DNA of 64,000 nt from Streptomyces sp. Ru62 (GCF_002920615.1 NZ_PQSU01000039.1:1-64000); one strand, 5' to 3'. Shown: positions 15,843 to 24,487, numbered from the stretch's first letter. Numbers and translations: made by a program. The notes: generated by a model from the sequence alone, not told the origin.

Positions 15843-16649
15843 GGGTACGGCGTCGGCCTCCTCGACCGGCCGCGCCGCACCGATGAACTCCCGCACCGCC
15901 GCGCCGTGTTCGACCCGCGCCGGGAAGGCGTCCGCCGCGGCGCGCCGGGCCGGCGCGGCGGTGTCCAGCGACCGGTGCGAGGCCACGACCACCGCGTTCC
16001 CGAACCGCCGCCCGCGCAGTACGGCCGGCTCCGCGATCAGCGCCAGCTCCTCGAACACGGCGGCCAGCGTGGCCAGTTGGGACCGGAGGAACGCGAACGG
16101 CGCGGCGTCCGCGAGGTTGGCCAGGTACACCCCGCCGTCCCGCAGCACCCGCTCGGCCTCACGGACGTAGGCGAGCGTGGTCAGGTGCGCCGGCACCCGG
16201 GACCCGCCGAACACATCGGCGACCAGCACATCGGCGTGGTCGTCCGGCGCGCCCTCCAGCCAGGCCCGGGCATCGGCCGCGTGCAGCGTGATGCCGGAGC
16301 CCTCCGGCAGCGGCAGCCGCTCGGTGACCAGCTCCAGCAGTCCCCGGTCGGCCTCGACCACGTCCTGCCGTGAGCCGGGCCGGGTGGCGGCGAGGTACCG
16401 GGGAAGCGTGAGCGCTCCCCCGCCCAGGTGCACCGCGTCCACCGCCCGGCCGGCCTCGGCGACGGTGTCCAGGACGTATCCCAGCCGCCGCGCGTACTCG
16501 AACTCCAGGTACTGCGGATCGTCGAGGTCGACGTACGACTGCGGTGCCCCGTCGACCGTGAGCAGCCAGGCCCGCTCACGGTCGACATCGGGCATCAGCT
16601 TGGCGGTGCCGTGGTCGGTGGTGCGGGTGACGGGTATCGATGCGTTCAC
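15804..16649 (-). CDS. Spermidine-synthase-like methyltransferase-fold protein
   Basis: A 281-aa protein with a Rossmann methyltransferase fold of the spermidine/spermine synthase family: PQSYVDLDDPQYLEFEYARR, the motif-I-like AVDAVHLGGGALTLPRYLAA, then VVEADRGLLELV, the acid-bearing ITLHAADARAWL and DVLVADVFGG. The family's polyamine-site aspartates are only partly evident, and many actinobacterial members have unknown substrates. The GTG at 16649 has GACAAT 6 nt upstream. It converges with the MFS gene and overlaps it by 39 bp. Confidence 0.8.
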   Translation of the reverse strand: MNASIPVTRTTDHGTAKLMPDVDRERAWLLTVDGAPQSYVDLDDPQYLEFEYARRLGYVLDTVAEAGRAVDAVHLGGGALTLPRYLAATRPGSRQDVVEADRGLLELVTERLPLPEGSGITLHAADARAWLEGAPDDHADVLVADVFGGSRVPAHLTTLAYVREAERVLRDGGVYLANLADAAPFAFLRSQLATLAAVFEELALIAEPAVLRGRRFGNAVVVASHRSLDTAAPARRAAADAFPARVEHGAAVREFIGAARPVEEADAVPSPEPPDGAFGIG

Positions 16650-16709
16650 CTCTCCATTGTCGGCGTCCGCATCCCCGCACCCGTTCGCCCCGGCGCCTCC
16701 CGCGCCCGC

Positions 16710-17879
16710 TCACCCCACGGCGACGACGGTCCCCGCTCCCACGGTCCGCCCGCCCTCACGGATCGCGAAGCCGAGCCCCGGCTCCAACGGCACCTCCCGG
16801 CCCAGCTCGACGCTCATCTCGACCGTGTCCCCGGGCCGGGCCACGGCCACCTCGCCGAGGTCCACGGCGCCCACGACGTCCGCGGTCCTGATGTAGAACT
16901 GCGGCCGGTAGCCGCTGACGACCGGCGTCGTACGACCCCCTTCACGCGCGGACAGCACGTACACCCGCGCCGTGAACCGCCGGCTCGGCACCACACTGCC
17001 CGGCGCCGCGACCACGTGCCCGCGCCGGACGGCGTCCCGGGGCACCCCGCGCAGCAGCAGCGCCACGTTGTCGCCGGCCTGCGCCTCCTCCATCGGCTTG
17101 CCGAAGGTCTCGATGCCGGTGACCACGGTCTCGGTGTCCGCGCCCAGCACCGCCACCCGGTCGCCCAGCCGGAGGGTCCCGCGCTCCACGGCCCCGGTCA
17201 CGACCGTGCCCCGCCCGGTGATGGTGAGCACGTTCTCGACCGGCAGCAGGAACGGCGCGTCCAGGTACCGCTCCGGCATGGGCACGTAGGTGTCCACCGC
17301 ATCGAGCAGCGCCTCGACGGACGCCGTCCAGCGCGGGTCGCCCTCCAGGGCCCTCAGCCCGGAGACGCGGACGACGGGTACGGCGTCGCCCGGGTACCCC
17401 TGGGTGGTGAGCAGGTCGCGGACCTCCAGTTCGACCAGGTCGGTCAGCTCCTCGTCCCCGGCGTCGGCCTTGTTCAGCGCGACCACGATGTGGTTGACGC
17501 CGACCTGCCGGGCGAGCAGGACGTGTTCGGCGGTCTGCGGCATGATCCCGTCGAGCGCGGAGACGACCAGGATGGCCCCGTCGAGCTGGGCGGCTCCGGT
17601 GACCATGTTCTTGACGTAGTCGGCGTGGCCCGGCATGTCGACGTGGGCGTAGTGCCGGGTGTCGGTCTCGTACTCGACGTGGGCGATGTTGATGGTGATG
17701 CCGCGGGCGGCCTCCTCCGGGGCGCGGTCGATGCGGTCGAACGGTACGAAGGTGCCGGTGCCGCGCTCGGCGAGGACCTTGGTGATGGCGGCGGTCAGGG
17801 TGGTCTTGCCGTGGTCGACGTGACCCATGGTGCCGATGTTCAGGTGCGGTTTGGTGCGCACGTAGGCCGTTTTGGACAT
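16710..17879 (-). CDS. tuf3: Divergent elongation factor Tu (EF-Tu3 type)
   Basis: A 389-aa complete EF-Tu: G1 GHVDHGKTT, G2 with ARGITINIAHVEYET, G3 as DMPGH instead of the usual DCPGH, G4 NKAD, and a G5-like SGLRAL. Domain II contains GRGTVVTGAVERG and the C-terminus ends FAIREGGRTVGAGTVVAVG. It differs from the highly conserved housekeeping EF-Tu at many positions and is slightly shorter, matching the third, stringent-response-associated tuf gene known in some streptomycetes. It stands alone, away from rpsG/fusA, which supports tuf3 rather than tuf1. The ribosome-binding site is GAGG before the ATG. Confidence 0.88.
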   Translation of the reverse strand: MSKTAYVRTKPHLNIGTMGHVDHGKTTLTAAITKVLAERGTGTFVPFDRIDRAPEEAARGITINIAHVEYETDTRHYAHVDMPGHADYVKNMVTGAAQLDGAILVVSALDGIMPQTAEHVLLARQVGVNHIVVALNKADAGDEELTDLVELEVRDLLTTQGYPGDAVPVVRVSGLRALEGDPRWTASVEALLDAVDTYVPMPERYLDAPFLLPVENVLTITGRGTVVTGAVERGTLRLGDRVAVLGADTETVVTGIETFGKPMEEAQAGDNVALLLRGVPRDAVRRGHVVAAPGSVVPSRRFTARVYVLSAREGGRTTPVVSGYRPQFYIRTADVVGAVDLGEVAVARPGDTVEMSVELGREVPLEPGLGFAIREGGRTVGAGTVVAVG

Positions 17880-18253
17880 GGCTGTACCTCGAAGCCTCTC
17901 AGCCGTGACAGAAGACGCGGGACCCCGGGAACCGGCCGACCCTCCCCCTGCGGGGTCCGCCGGACGATCCGGAGAGGGTCAGCTTCGGGCGCCGTCGACG
18001 GCGGCCACGAGGTGCGGGACGGCAGCCTTCGGAGCACCCGCGACGGCGGATGCTGCGACGAGGAAGGCATACCGGAACATGCCGTCGATCATCGCCGACG
18101 GCATGTTCCGGCGTCGAATGGTTTTCGGGCGTCGTTCGCTTCCGCGATTTCGATGCTCGATGCATCGATCAATCTCGACGTGGCTTGCGGCCCCTTCCGT
18201 AGGGGCGTTCCCTGGAATACAGGGGGGTGACGCTCGACGCGGAGGTGACAGAC
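17880..18253. other. Divergent intergenic region between tuf3 and the dehydrogenase gene
   Basis: This 374-bp non-coding stretch holds a 16-bp-arm hairpin (18072-18111), a small hairpin GCCCCT-TCCGT-AGGGGC (18190-18206) and the interrupted palindrome CCCTG-GAATA-CAGGG just before the coding region. The tuf3 leader of about 190 bp looks otherwise unstructured. Confidence 0.5.
18072..18111. terminator. Perfect 16-bp stem hairpin upstream of tuf3 and the dehydrogenase gene
   Basis: The arms CCGGAACATGCCGTCG (18072-18087) and its exact reverse complement (18096-18111) flank an 8-nt loop. No T-run follows on either strand. Because it lies between two divergent genes it could insulate them, or be a regulator site or a leader structure; terminator is only the default call. 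Confidence 0.45.
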
Positions 18254-19405
18254 GTGAAAGCCGTCGTCTACGAAGAGCCCTTCAGCGTGGTGGTGAAGGA
18301 GGTCCAGGACCCTCAGATCCAGCACCCCAACGACGTCCTCGTACGGGTCACGTCGACCGCCATATGCGGGTCCGACCTGCACATGTACGAGGGCCGCACG
18401 GCGGCCGAGGCGGGCATCGTCTTCGGACACGAGAACCTGGGCATCGTCGAGGAGGTCGGCGACGGCGTGACCTCCCTGTCCGAGGGTGACCGCGTCGTGA
18501 TGCCCTTCAACGTCGCCTGCGGATTCTGCAAGAACTGTCTCGTCGGGAAGACCGGGTTCTGCCTCACGGTCAACCCCGGATTCGCCGGCGGGGCCTACGG
18601 CTATGTGGCGATGGGGCCGTTCATCGGCGGCCAGGCCGAGCGGCTGCGGGTGCCGTACGCCGACTTCAACTGCCTGAAGCTGCCCCCGGGCGAGGAGTTC
18701 GAGACGGACTTCGTGCTGCTCGCCGACATCTTCCCGACCGGCTATCACGGTTGCGAACTCGCCCAGGTGTCCCCCGGTGAGTCCGTGGCCGTCTACGGCG
18801 CCGGGCCGGTGGGCCTGATGGCCGCCTACTCGGCGCTGCTGCGCGGTGCGGCGAAGGTCTTCTCCGTCGACCGGGTGCCCGAGCGGCTGGCCAAGGCGGA
18901 GGAGATCGGAGCCATCCCCATCGACTTCACCAAGGGCGACCCGGCGGAACAGATCAAGGAACAGACCGGAGGTGAGGGAACCGACAAGGGCGTCGACGCC
19001 GTCGGCTACCAGGCCCAGGCCCACGACGCCAGCCACGAGGAACCCGCCATCGTCCTCAACGAGTTGGTCGAGACGGTACGGCCGACGGGCATGCTCGGCG
19101 TACCGGGTCTGTACGTGCCGTCGGACCCCGGCGGCCCCGACGAGCACGCCAAGCACGGTCAGCTGCTGGTCTCCATCGGCCGGATGTTCGAGAAGGGCCA
19201 GCAGATGGGCACCGGTCAGTGCAACGTCAAGCGGTACAACCGCCAGCTGCGCGACATGATCATCGCCGGGCGGGCCAAGCCCAGTTTCGTGGTCTCCCAC
19301 GAGCTGCCGCTGGACCAGGCGCCGCAGGCGTACGAGAAGTTCGACAAGCGGATCGAGGGCTACACCAAGGTGGTCCTGCACCCCGGTCACGCTCTGGCCG
19401 CATGA
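18254..19405 (+). CDS. Zinc-dependent alcohol dehydrogenase, formaldehyde-dismutase/dehydrogenase-like
   Basis: A 383-aa MDR-superfamily enzyme: catalytic zinc site CGSDLHMYEGR and GHENLGIVEEVGDG, a structural-zinc-type cysteine cluster NVACGFCKNCLVGKTGFC, and the NAD fold VAVYGAGPVGLMAAYSALL with SVDRVPERLAKAEEIGA. The insertion GYQAQAHDASHEEPAIVLNE and the length match glutathione-independent formaldehyde dehydrogenases, so aldehyde or alcohol oxidation is likely. The GTG at 18254 (VKAVVYEEP) sits 7 nt after GGAGGTGA-type sequence; the ATG-like start at 18227 is less likely. It is followed by a strong terminator. Confidence 0.85.
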   Translation: MKAVVYEEPFSVVVKEVQDPQIQHPNDVLVRVTSTAICGSDLHMYEGRTAAEAGIVFGHENLGIVEEVGDGVTSLSEGDRVVMPFNVACGFCKNCLVGKTGFCLTVNPGFAGGAYGYVAMGPFIGGQAERLRVPYADFNCLKLPPGEEFETDFVLLADIFPTGYHGCELAQVSPGESVAVYGAGPVGLMAAYSALLRGAAKVFSVDRVPERLAKAEEIGAIPIDFTKGDPAEQIKEQTGGEGTDKGVDAVGYQAQAHDASHEEPAIVLNELVETVRPTGMLGVPGLYVPSDPGGPDEHAKHGQLLVSIGRMFEKGQQMGTGQCNVKRYNRQLRDMIIAGRAKPSFVVSHELPLDQAPQAYEKFDKRIEGYTKVVLHPGHALAA

Positions 19406-19436
19406 GGCACGCGGCCCGGCCCGCCGCGTGAGGCAC

Positions 19437-19465
19437 GGGTCCAGGCGTCACGAACGCCTGGACCC
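19437..19465 (+). terminator. Intrinsic-type hairpin after the dehydrogenase gene
   Basis: A 12-bp perfect stem, GGGTCCAGGCGT with ACGCCTGGACCC, around a CACGA loop, followed by CTTCTCGTTC. It lies 32 nt after the stop codon of the dehydrogenase gene. Confidence 0.75.
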
Positions 19466-19564
19466 CTTCTCGTTCGGCTTCCCGTTCACCGCCCTCCGGG
19501 CGCTGTGACCGTCATGGGACACAGCTGACGGCGATCACACACGTTCGTCGGTTAATGTCAACGG

Positions 19565-20332
19565 ATGCTCGATGCCAACCGCTCTGGCACCGCCACGGCC
19601 TCTCCCCGGGCCGCCGCCCAGGAGCTCGTCGCCCCCGCTCTTCCCCTGCGCCCACCGGGATCGGCCGCTCGCTGCACCCGCGTGCTGCTGTCCCCGTACA
19701 CACGGCTGTCGCTGTTGGTCGCCCTGCTGGTGGGTGCCGGCGCGTGCGTGCTGCTCTTCGAGCCGCAGCGGCTGCTGACGCACGGCTGGCCGCCGCAGCT
19801 CGGCGGGGCCGCGGCGGCCGTCGTGTTCGCCGCGGCGTACGGGCTGTGCACCGTGGCGTTCGTGCCGCGCCCCTTGCTGAACCTGGCCGCGGGCGCGCTG
19901 TTCGGCTCGCAGGTGGGGCTGGCGACGGCGCTGACGGGCACGGTGCTCGGGGCCGGGGTGGCCTTCGGACTGGGCCGGCTGCTCGGGCAGGACGCGTTGC
20001 GCCCGCTGCTGCGGGGACGCTGGCTGCGGGCGGCCGACGGACAGCTCAGCCGGCACGGGTTCCGGTCCATGCTGGCCCTGCGGCTCTTCCCGGGAGTGCC
20101 GTTCTGGGCGGCGAACTACTGCGCCGCCGTCTCCCGCATGGGCTGGCTGCCCTTCCTGCTGGCCACCGGTCTCGGCTCGATCCCGAACACCGCCGCCTAC
20201 GCCGTCGCCGGCGCCCGCGCCTCCGCGCCGACCTCTCCCGCCTTCCTGATCGCGATGGCCTGCATCGCCGTACCCGCACTGGCGGGCACGGTGGTGGCCT
20301 GGCGCAAGCGCCACCACCTGCGCGACCGCTGA
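19565..20332 (+). CDS. TVP38/TMEM64-family membrane protein
   Basis: A 255-aa polytopic protein with a VTT domain. Six hydrophobic segments begin at about residue 48. Signatures are FVPRPLLNLAAGALFGSQVG, the conserved GFRSMLALRLFPGVPFWAANY (the re-entrant R-x-P-P type loop of this family) and GLGSIPNTAAYAVAG. It ends in a short basic tail. The family is related to DedA and is linked to lipid scrambling or membrane homeostasis. The start at 19565 has TAATGT 6 nt upstream and no ribosome-binding site, another leaderless candidate. Confidence 0.85.
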   Translation: MLDANRSGTATASPRAAAQELVAPALPLRPPGSAARCTRVLLSPYTRLSLLVALLVGAGACVLLFEPQRLLTHGWPPQLGGAAAAVVFAAAYGLCTVAFVPRPLLNLAAGALFGSQVGLATALTGTVLGAGVAFGLGRLLGQDALRPLLRGRWLRAADGQLSRHGFRSMLALRLFPGVPFWAANYCAAVSRMGWLPFLLATGLGSIPNTAAYAVAGARASAPTSPAFLIAMACIAVPALAGTVVAWRKRHHLRDR

Positions 20333-20639
20333 ACGGCGGCACCCGTCCACCGGGAAGCGCCTTCCGCGTGGTCCGGCACCGTCACCGTGCCCGGCACGCC
20401 CACCGCGCCACTCCCGCCCCGATGTGAGCGGGCCACGGCGGGCGCAGGCCGCGCGCATGGCGCCGGGCACCCCGGTGGCGGCCCTGGATGACCACCGGCG
20501 GCCCCTGCGACACCGCGAGGACGTCCGCCCGAACGACGAGGGCAGGAAGCCGACGTCCGGGCGGAGTGCGCCCCGGGGGGCGACGTGGCGCGGTTCGGCG
20601 CTGGCCTGTCCCTGTCCGGCCCCCGGCGGGAGCCCGGGC
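20333..20639. other. Non-coding gap between convergent genes
   Basis: About 307 bp between the stops of the TVP38 and thiolase genes. I see GC-rich stem-forming stretches but no reading frame with typical codon use and no clear T-tailed terminator. Confidence 0.4.
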
Positions 20640-21809
20640 TCAGACGCCTTCCAGGATCATCGCGTTGGCGAGTCCGCCCGCCTCGCACATGGTCTGCAGG
20701 GCGTAGCGGGCGCCGCGTTCGCGCATCGCGTGGACCAGGGTCGTGGTCAGTCGGGTGCCGCTGGCGCCGAGGGGGTGCCCGAGGGCGATGGCGCCGCCGT
20801 GCACGTTGACCTTGGCGAGGTCGGCGCCGGTCTCCTGCTGCCAGGCGAGCACCACGCTGGAGAAGGCCTCGTTGACCTCGAACAGGTCGATGTCGTCCAG
20901 CTTCAGCCCGGCCCGGCGCAGCACCTTCTCGGTGGCCGGGACGACCCCGGTGAGCATGAGCAGCGGGTCGGAGCCGGTCACGGCGAAGCTGTGGAGGCGG
21001 GCGAGCGGGCGCAGGCCGAGCCGGGCCGCGGTGTCGCTGGAGGTGATCAGCACGGCCGAGGCACCGTCGTTGATGGGGCTGGCGTTGCCCGCGGTGACGT
21101 TCCACTCGATCTGCGGGAAGCGCTCGGCGAAGCCGGGGTCGTAGTACGCGGGCTTGAGTCCGGCGAGGATCTCCGGGGTGCTGTCCGGGCGGACGCACTC
21201 GTCGCGGGCGACGCCGTCGAGCGGGGCGACCTCGGCGTCGAACAGCCCGGCCCGCCACGCGGCGGCGGCCTTGTGGTGCGAGGAGACGGCGAACTCGTCC
21301 ATCCGCGCGCGTGTGAGGGACCACTTGGCGGCGATGAGTTCGGCGCTGATCCCCTGCGGGACCAGGCCGTCCGGGTAGCGCTCGGCGACACCGGGCCCGA
21401 ACGGGTCCTTGCCCTCGGGCACGTTGGACCACATCGGCACCCGGCTCATCGACTCCACGCCGCAGGCGACGACGAGGTCGTACGCGCCCGAGATCACGCC
21501 CTGTGCGGCGAAGTGGACGGCCTGCTGGGAGGAGCCGCACTGGCGGTCCACGGTGGTCGCCGGGACGGACTCGGGGAGGCCGGCGGCGAGCGCGGCGTAC
21601 CGGGTGGTGTTCATGGCCTGCTCGCCGACCTGGTCGACGGTGCCGCCGATCACGTCGTCGATCAGCGCCGGGTCGACGCCGGAGCGCTCGACCAGGGTGC
21701 GCAGGGTGTGGGCGAGGAGTTGCACGGGGTGGACGTGGGCGAGGGAGCCGTTCGGCTTGCCCTTGCCGACGGGGGTGCGTACGGCTTCGACGATGACCGC
21801 GTCTCGCAT
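20640..21809 (-). CDS. Thiolase (acetyl-CoA acetyltransferase family)
   Basis: A 389-aa complete thiolase. The nucleophilic cysteine is in VDRQCGSSQQAVHFAAQGV (about residue 91), with VNEAFSSVVLAWQQE, the catalytic histidine in HGGAIALGHPLGASGTR, and the second active-site cysteine in QTMCEAGGLANAMI. The last reads CEAGGLAN rather than the common CIGGGQG, as in long-chain or steroid-type thiolases. It probably cleaves 3-oxoacyl-CoA in a catabolic pathway. The ATG at 21809 has GGAGG upstream. It is divergent from the HxlR regulator, with palindromes in the shared promoter. Confidence 0.9.
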   Translation of the reverse strand: MRDAVIVEAVRTPVGKGKPNGSLAHVHPVQLLAHTLRTLVERSGVDPALIDDVIGGTVDQVGEQAMNTTRYAALAAGLPESVPATTVDRQCGSSQQAVHFAAQGVISGAYDLVVACGVESMSRVPMWSNVPEGKDPFGPGVAERYPDGLVPQGISAELIAAKWSLTRARMDEFAVSSHHKAAAAWRAGLFDAEVAPLDGVARDECVRPDSTPEILAGLKPAYYDPGFAERFPQIEWNVTAGNASPINDGASAVLITSSDTAARLGLRPLARLHSFAVTGSDPLLMLTGVVPATEKVLRRAGLKLDDIDLFEVNEAFSSVVLAWQQETGADLAKVNVHGGAIALGHPLGASGTRLTTTLVHAMRERGARYALQTMCEAGGLANAMILEGV

Positions 21810-21870
21810 GGCGCCGGCCTCCAGCTTGATCGGACGAGTTACCGGTGAGTAGGAAATCTGGATCCACCAT

Positions 21871-21908
21871 AACCCCTAGGGTTGGAAATTCAAACCCTCC
21901 TCTAGACT
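21871..21908. promoter_or_regulatory. Overlapping palindromes and -10 in the thiolase/HxlR divergent promoter
   Basis: AACCC-CTA-GGGTT (21871-21883) is a perfect 5-bp-arm palindrome. It overlaps GGGTTGGAA-A-TTCAAACCC (21879-21897), which matches at eight of nine arm positions. TAGACT (21903-21908) then lies 7 nt before the HxlR ATG. The three AACCC/GGGTT elements make a compact operator, most likely bound by the HxlR protein itself. Confidence 0.55.
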
Positions 21909-21915
21909 GGGCCGC

Positions 21916-22386
21916 ATGGCCGCCACGAAGGACTCGCGCCCCTGCTCCATCGCCGACGCCCTCACGGTCGTCGGCGAGAAGTACTCCCTGCTCGTCCTGC
22001 GGGAGGTGTGCCTGGGCAACGGCCGCTTCGACCAGCTCGTGCGCAACATCGGCGCCCCGCGCGACATCCTGTCCACCCGGCTGCGCCGCCTCGTGGAGGC
22101 CGGCATCCTCACCAAGCGCCTCTACAGCGAGCGCCCCCAGCGCTTCGAGTACCGGCCCACGCAGGCCGGGCTGGAACTGGAGCCCGTCCTGATGACCCTC
22201 AAGGAGTGGGGCGACCGGCATCTCCGCAAGGGCGTCGACCTGCCCATGGTCGTCGAGCACAGCTGCGGCGAGGAACTGGTGCCGGTGGTCACCTGCCAGG
22301 CCTGCGGCGACCCCGTGCGCCACGCGGACCTGACGGCCCGTCCGCAGACCCCGGGCTGGACCGTCACCGGGCCGTCGGCCGCGTAG
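21916..22386 (+). CDS. HxlR-family transcriptional regulator
   Basis: A 156-aa winged-helix regulator: CSIADALTVVGEKYSLLVLREV, then RFDQLVRNIGAPRDILSTRLRRLVEAGILTKRLY and the wing PQRFEYRPTQAGLELEPVL. HxlR proteins often sense aldehydes or redox state through a conserved N-terminal cysteine, here Cys11 in SRPCSIAD. A C-terminal extension carries CQACGD, a possible metal or redox site. It is leaderless (TAGACT, 7 nt, ATG) and divergent from the thiolase gene, which it probably controls. Confidence 0.88.
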   Translation: MAATKDSRPCSIADALTVVGEKYSLLVLREVCLGNGRFDQLVRNIGAPRDILSTRLRRLVEAGILTKRLYSERPQRFEYRPTQAGLELEPVLMTLKEWGDRHLRKGVDLPMVVEHSCGEELVPVVTCQACGDPVRHADLTARPQTPGWTVTGPSAA

Positions 22387-22482
22387 GAGGGACCTCGCCG
22401 CCGCGCTGTCGGCGGGGCCCGCTACGCTTCCTCCGTCACATGATCACCTCTTCATCCCTCAGCGCTTGGACGCCATACCTTC

Positions 22483-23358
22483 ATGTCTTGGTTTGAATCC
22501 CTCGTCCTCGGACTCGTCCAGGGGCTGACCGAGTTCCTGCCCGTCTCCTCCAGCGCGCACCTGCGGCTGACCGCGGCGTTCTCCGGCTGGAAGGACCCGG
22601 GGGCGGCCTTCACGGCCATCACGCAGATCGGCACGGAGACCGCGGTCCTCATCTACTTCCGCAAGGACATCGGCCGGATCATCTCGTCCTGGTTCCGCTC
22701 GCTGTTCGACAGGACGATGCGGCACAACCACGACGCGCAGATGGGCTGGCTGGTGATCGTCGGCTCCATCCCGATCGGGGTGCTGGGCGTGACGCTGAAG
22801 GACCAGATCGAGGGGCCGTTCCGCGATCTGCGGATCACCGCCACCATGCTCATCGTCATCGGCGTGATCATCGGCATCGCCGACCGGATGGCGGCCCGCG
22901 ACGAGACCGGCGGCCGGCACCGGGCGCCCAAGCAGCGCAAGTCGCTGGAGAACCTCGGTGTCAAGGACGGCCTGATCTTCGGCCTCTGCCAGGCCTGCGC
23001 CCTCATCCCCGGCGTCTCCCGCTCCGGCGCGACCATCAGCGGCGGCCTGTTCATGGGCTACCGGCGCGAGGCCGCGGCCCGCTACTCCTTCCTGCTCGCC
23101 ATCCCGGCCGTCCTCGCCTCCGGCGCCTTCGAGGTGAAGGACTCGCTCGGCGAGGGCCATGTGGACTGGCCGCCCACCCTGTTCGCGACGGTGATCGCGT
23201 TCGCCTCGGGATACGCGGTCATCGCGTGGTTCATGAAGTGGATCTCCAACAAGAGCTTCATGCCGTTCGTCTGGTACCGCATCGCCCTCGGTGTGGTGAT
23301 CATCGCCCTGGTCGGCGCCGGCGCGTTGAGCCCGCACGCGGCGGAGTCGGCGGGCTGA
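22483..23358 (+). CDS. uppP: Undecaprenyl-diphosphatase
   Basis: A 291-aa polytopic BacA/UppP enzyme that dephosphorylates undecaprenyl pyrophosphate to recycle the peptidoglycan lipid carrier; it is also linked to bacitracin resistance. The two family motifs are present: LGLVQGLTEFLPVSSSAHL with the catalytic Glu, and LCQACALIPGVSRSGATISG. TM helices are spread over the length, with a basic loop between TM3 and TM4 (DETGGRHRAPKQRKS). The size is normal for the family. The ATG at 22483 has no strong ribosome-binding site. It stands alone on the plus strand. Confidence 0.95.
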   Translation: MSWFESLVLGLVQGLTEFLPVSSSAHLRLTAAFSGWKDPGAAFTAITQIGTETAVLIYFRKDIGRIISSWFRSLFDRTMRHNHDAQMGWLVIVGSIPIGVLGVTLKDQIEGPFRDLRITATMLIVIGVIIGIADRMAARDETGGRHRAPKQRKSLENLGVKDGLIFGLCQACALIPGVSRSGATISGGLFMGYRREAAARYSFLLAIPAVLASGAFEVKDSLGEGHVDWPPTLFATVIAFASGYAVIAWFMKWISNKSFMPFVWYRIALGVVIIALVGAGALSPHAAESAG

Positions 23359-23540
23359 CGGCCCGGGCCACCACCTCTGTTTCGGACATCTTCGCGCCCG
23401 CGGCGGCCCGCCCACGACCTGGGCAACGCCCCGCGGGCGCCGGGCTGTTCGCGGCCACGAACGGATGACCGGCCGCGGCCGGTGACCAACCCCATACGTT
23501 CTGCGTAGCCGCGCGGTAGCGCACCGTCAGCCCTTGCCCC

Positions 23541-23546
23541 TAGGCT
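23541..23546 (+). promoter_or_regulatory. -10 hexamer TAGGCT of a leaderless gene
   Basis: TAGGCT lies exactly 7 nt before the ATG at 23554 of a 59-aa gene. No TTGAC-like -35 is evident at 17-18 nt. Confidence 0.45.
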
Positions 23547-23553
23547 GGTCGGC

Positions 23554-23733
23554 ATGTCCCCCCAATCCCCGTCCCCTGGTTCCGTGCGCTCCGCTGCCGA
23601 GGTGAACGAGCAGATCCGGGCGCTGTGGCTGCGTGCGGGCGGCACCCTTTCGGCCCAGGAGCGCGAGGAGTACGAGCTGTTGGTGATCGAGTGGGCCGAG
23701 GCGATCCGCGGTCAGGTCATCGAGGCGGCCTGA
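23554..23733 (+). CDS. Small conserved-type protein, 59 aa
   Basis: ATG at 23554 to TGA at 23731. The peptide starts MSPQSPSPGSVRSAAEVNEQ and its C-terminal 40 residues are a predicted acidic amphipathic helix pair (SAQEREEYELLVIEWAEAIR, GQVIEAA). Codon use is typical of the host. The TAGGCT-N7-ATG layout supports a leaderless transcript. It lies between uppP and the convergent DUF4291 gene. The family is not recognised. Confidence 0.65.
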   Translation: MSPQSPSPGSVRSAAEVNEQIRALWLRAGGTLSAQEREEYELLVIEWAEAIRGQVIEAA

Positions 23734-23771
23734 CCCGGCCCGGCGCACCCCGCCGGCACCCCGGCGTCGCC

Positions 23772-24392
23772 CTAGGCCCGCAGGTGCGCCAGCACCTCGT
23801 CGGCCACCGGATACGGCCGCTCCTTCGGCAGCAGCCCATTCGCCCGCTCCAGCTCCCCCGCCCGCACCAGCCCGTGGATCTCCGTGGCCAGTGGCGTGAC
23901 GTCCTCGATGCCGACGATCCACTCGTCCGCGTACCGGGCCGCCGCCTCCCCGGCGAGGCCGAGCTGCAACGACCGGTACGGCAGCGGGTCGAGGCGCAGG
24001 TCCCGCTCCGGGTCCCACTGCACCCGGGCCGGGCAGCGCGCCATCTCCGCCTTCCAGGCGGCCCGGTCCGCGTGCAGCGCGGGCACGTAGTGGGACAGGC
24101 AGGCGTGGCGCAGGGCCCACTCGAAGCCGTCCCGGCCGATCTCGACGGCCAGGACCGTCTCCTGGTTCTCCTTGGTGCCCCAGCCGCAGCGGTACATCAT
24201 CCACAGGAACGACGGCTTGATCCACGTCATCCGGTCCCGGTTCCAGGCGGACGGAAATCGTCCGGTGCGGGCGGCGGCACGGCCGATCCCGGGGCGGTAG
24301 GCCTGGTAGACGGTGACCGTGGTCTCCGTGTGCCGGGCGCGGACGCCGAACCTGGGGTCGGTGCCGGTGAGTTGCTCGTTCTGTTCGTTCAC
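23772..24392 (-). CDS. DUF4291 domain protein
   Basis: A 206-aa protein matching DUF4291 over nearly its whole length: VYQAYRPGIGRAAARTGRF, WNRDRMTWIKPSFLWMMYRC, WGTKENQETVLAVEIGRDGF, QWDPERDLRLDPLPYRSLQLG and YADEWIVGIEDVT. The invariant W/R/K residues of the central block suggest nucleotide or nucleic-acid binding, but no function is established. The GTG at 24392 is the only good start; no clear ribosome-binding site is seen. It is convergent with the 59-aa gene and divergent from the SnoaL-like gene. Confidence 0.85.
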   Translation of the reverse strand: MNEQNEQLTGTDPRFGVRARHTETTVTVYQAYRPGIGRAAARTGRFPSAWNRDRMTWIKPSFLWMMYRCGWGTKENQETVLAVEIGRDGFEWALRHACLSHYVPALHADRAAWKAEMARCPARVQWDPERDLRLDPLPYRSLQLGLAGEAAARYADEWIVGIEDVTPLATEIHGLVRAGELERANGLLPKERPYPVADEVLAHLRA

Positions 24393-24487
24393 CGTTCAAG
24401 GTTCGGCCGCGTGCCCCGTCCGGCACCACCGAATATTCACCCCGCACACCTCTTGGCTCCGCGCCCGCCGTGCCCAACACTGTGCCG

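Noticed and set aside
20197..22323. A 708-codon minus-strand frame over the thiolase and HxlR genes
   Set aside because: It is the shadow of the thiolase in another frame; the true frame carries all thiolase motifs.
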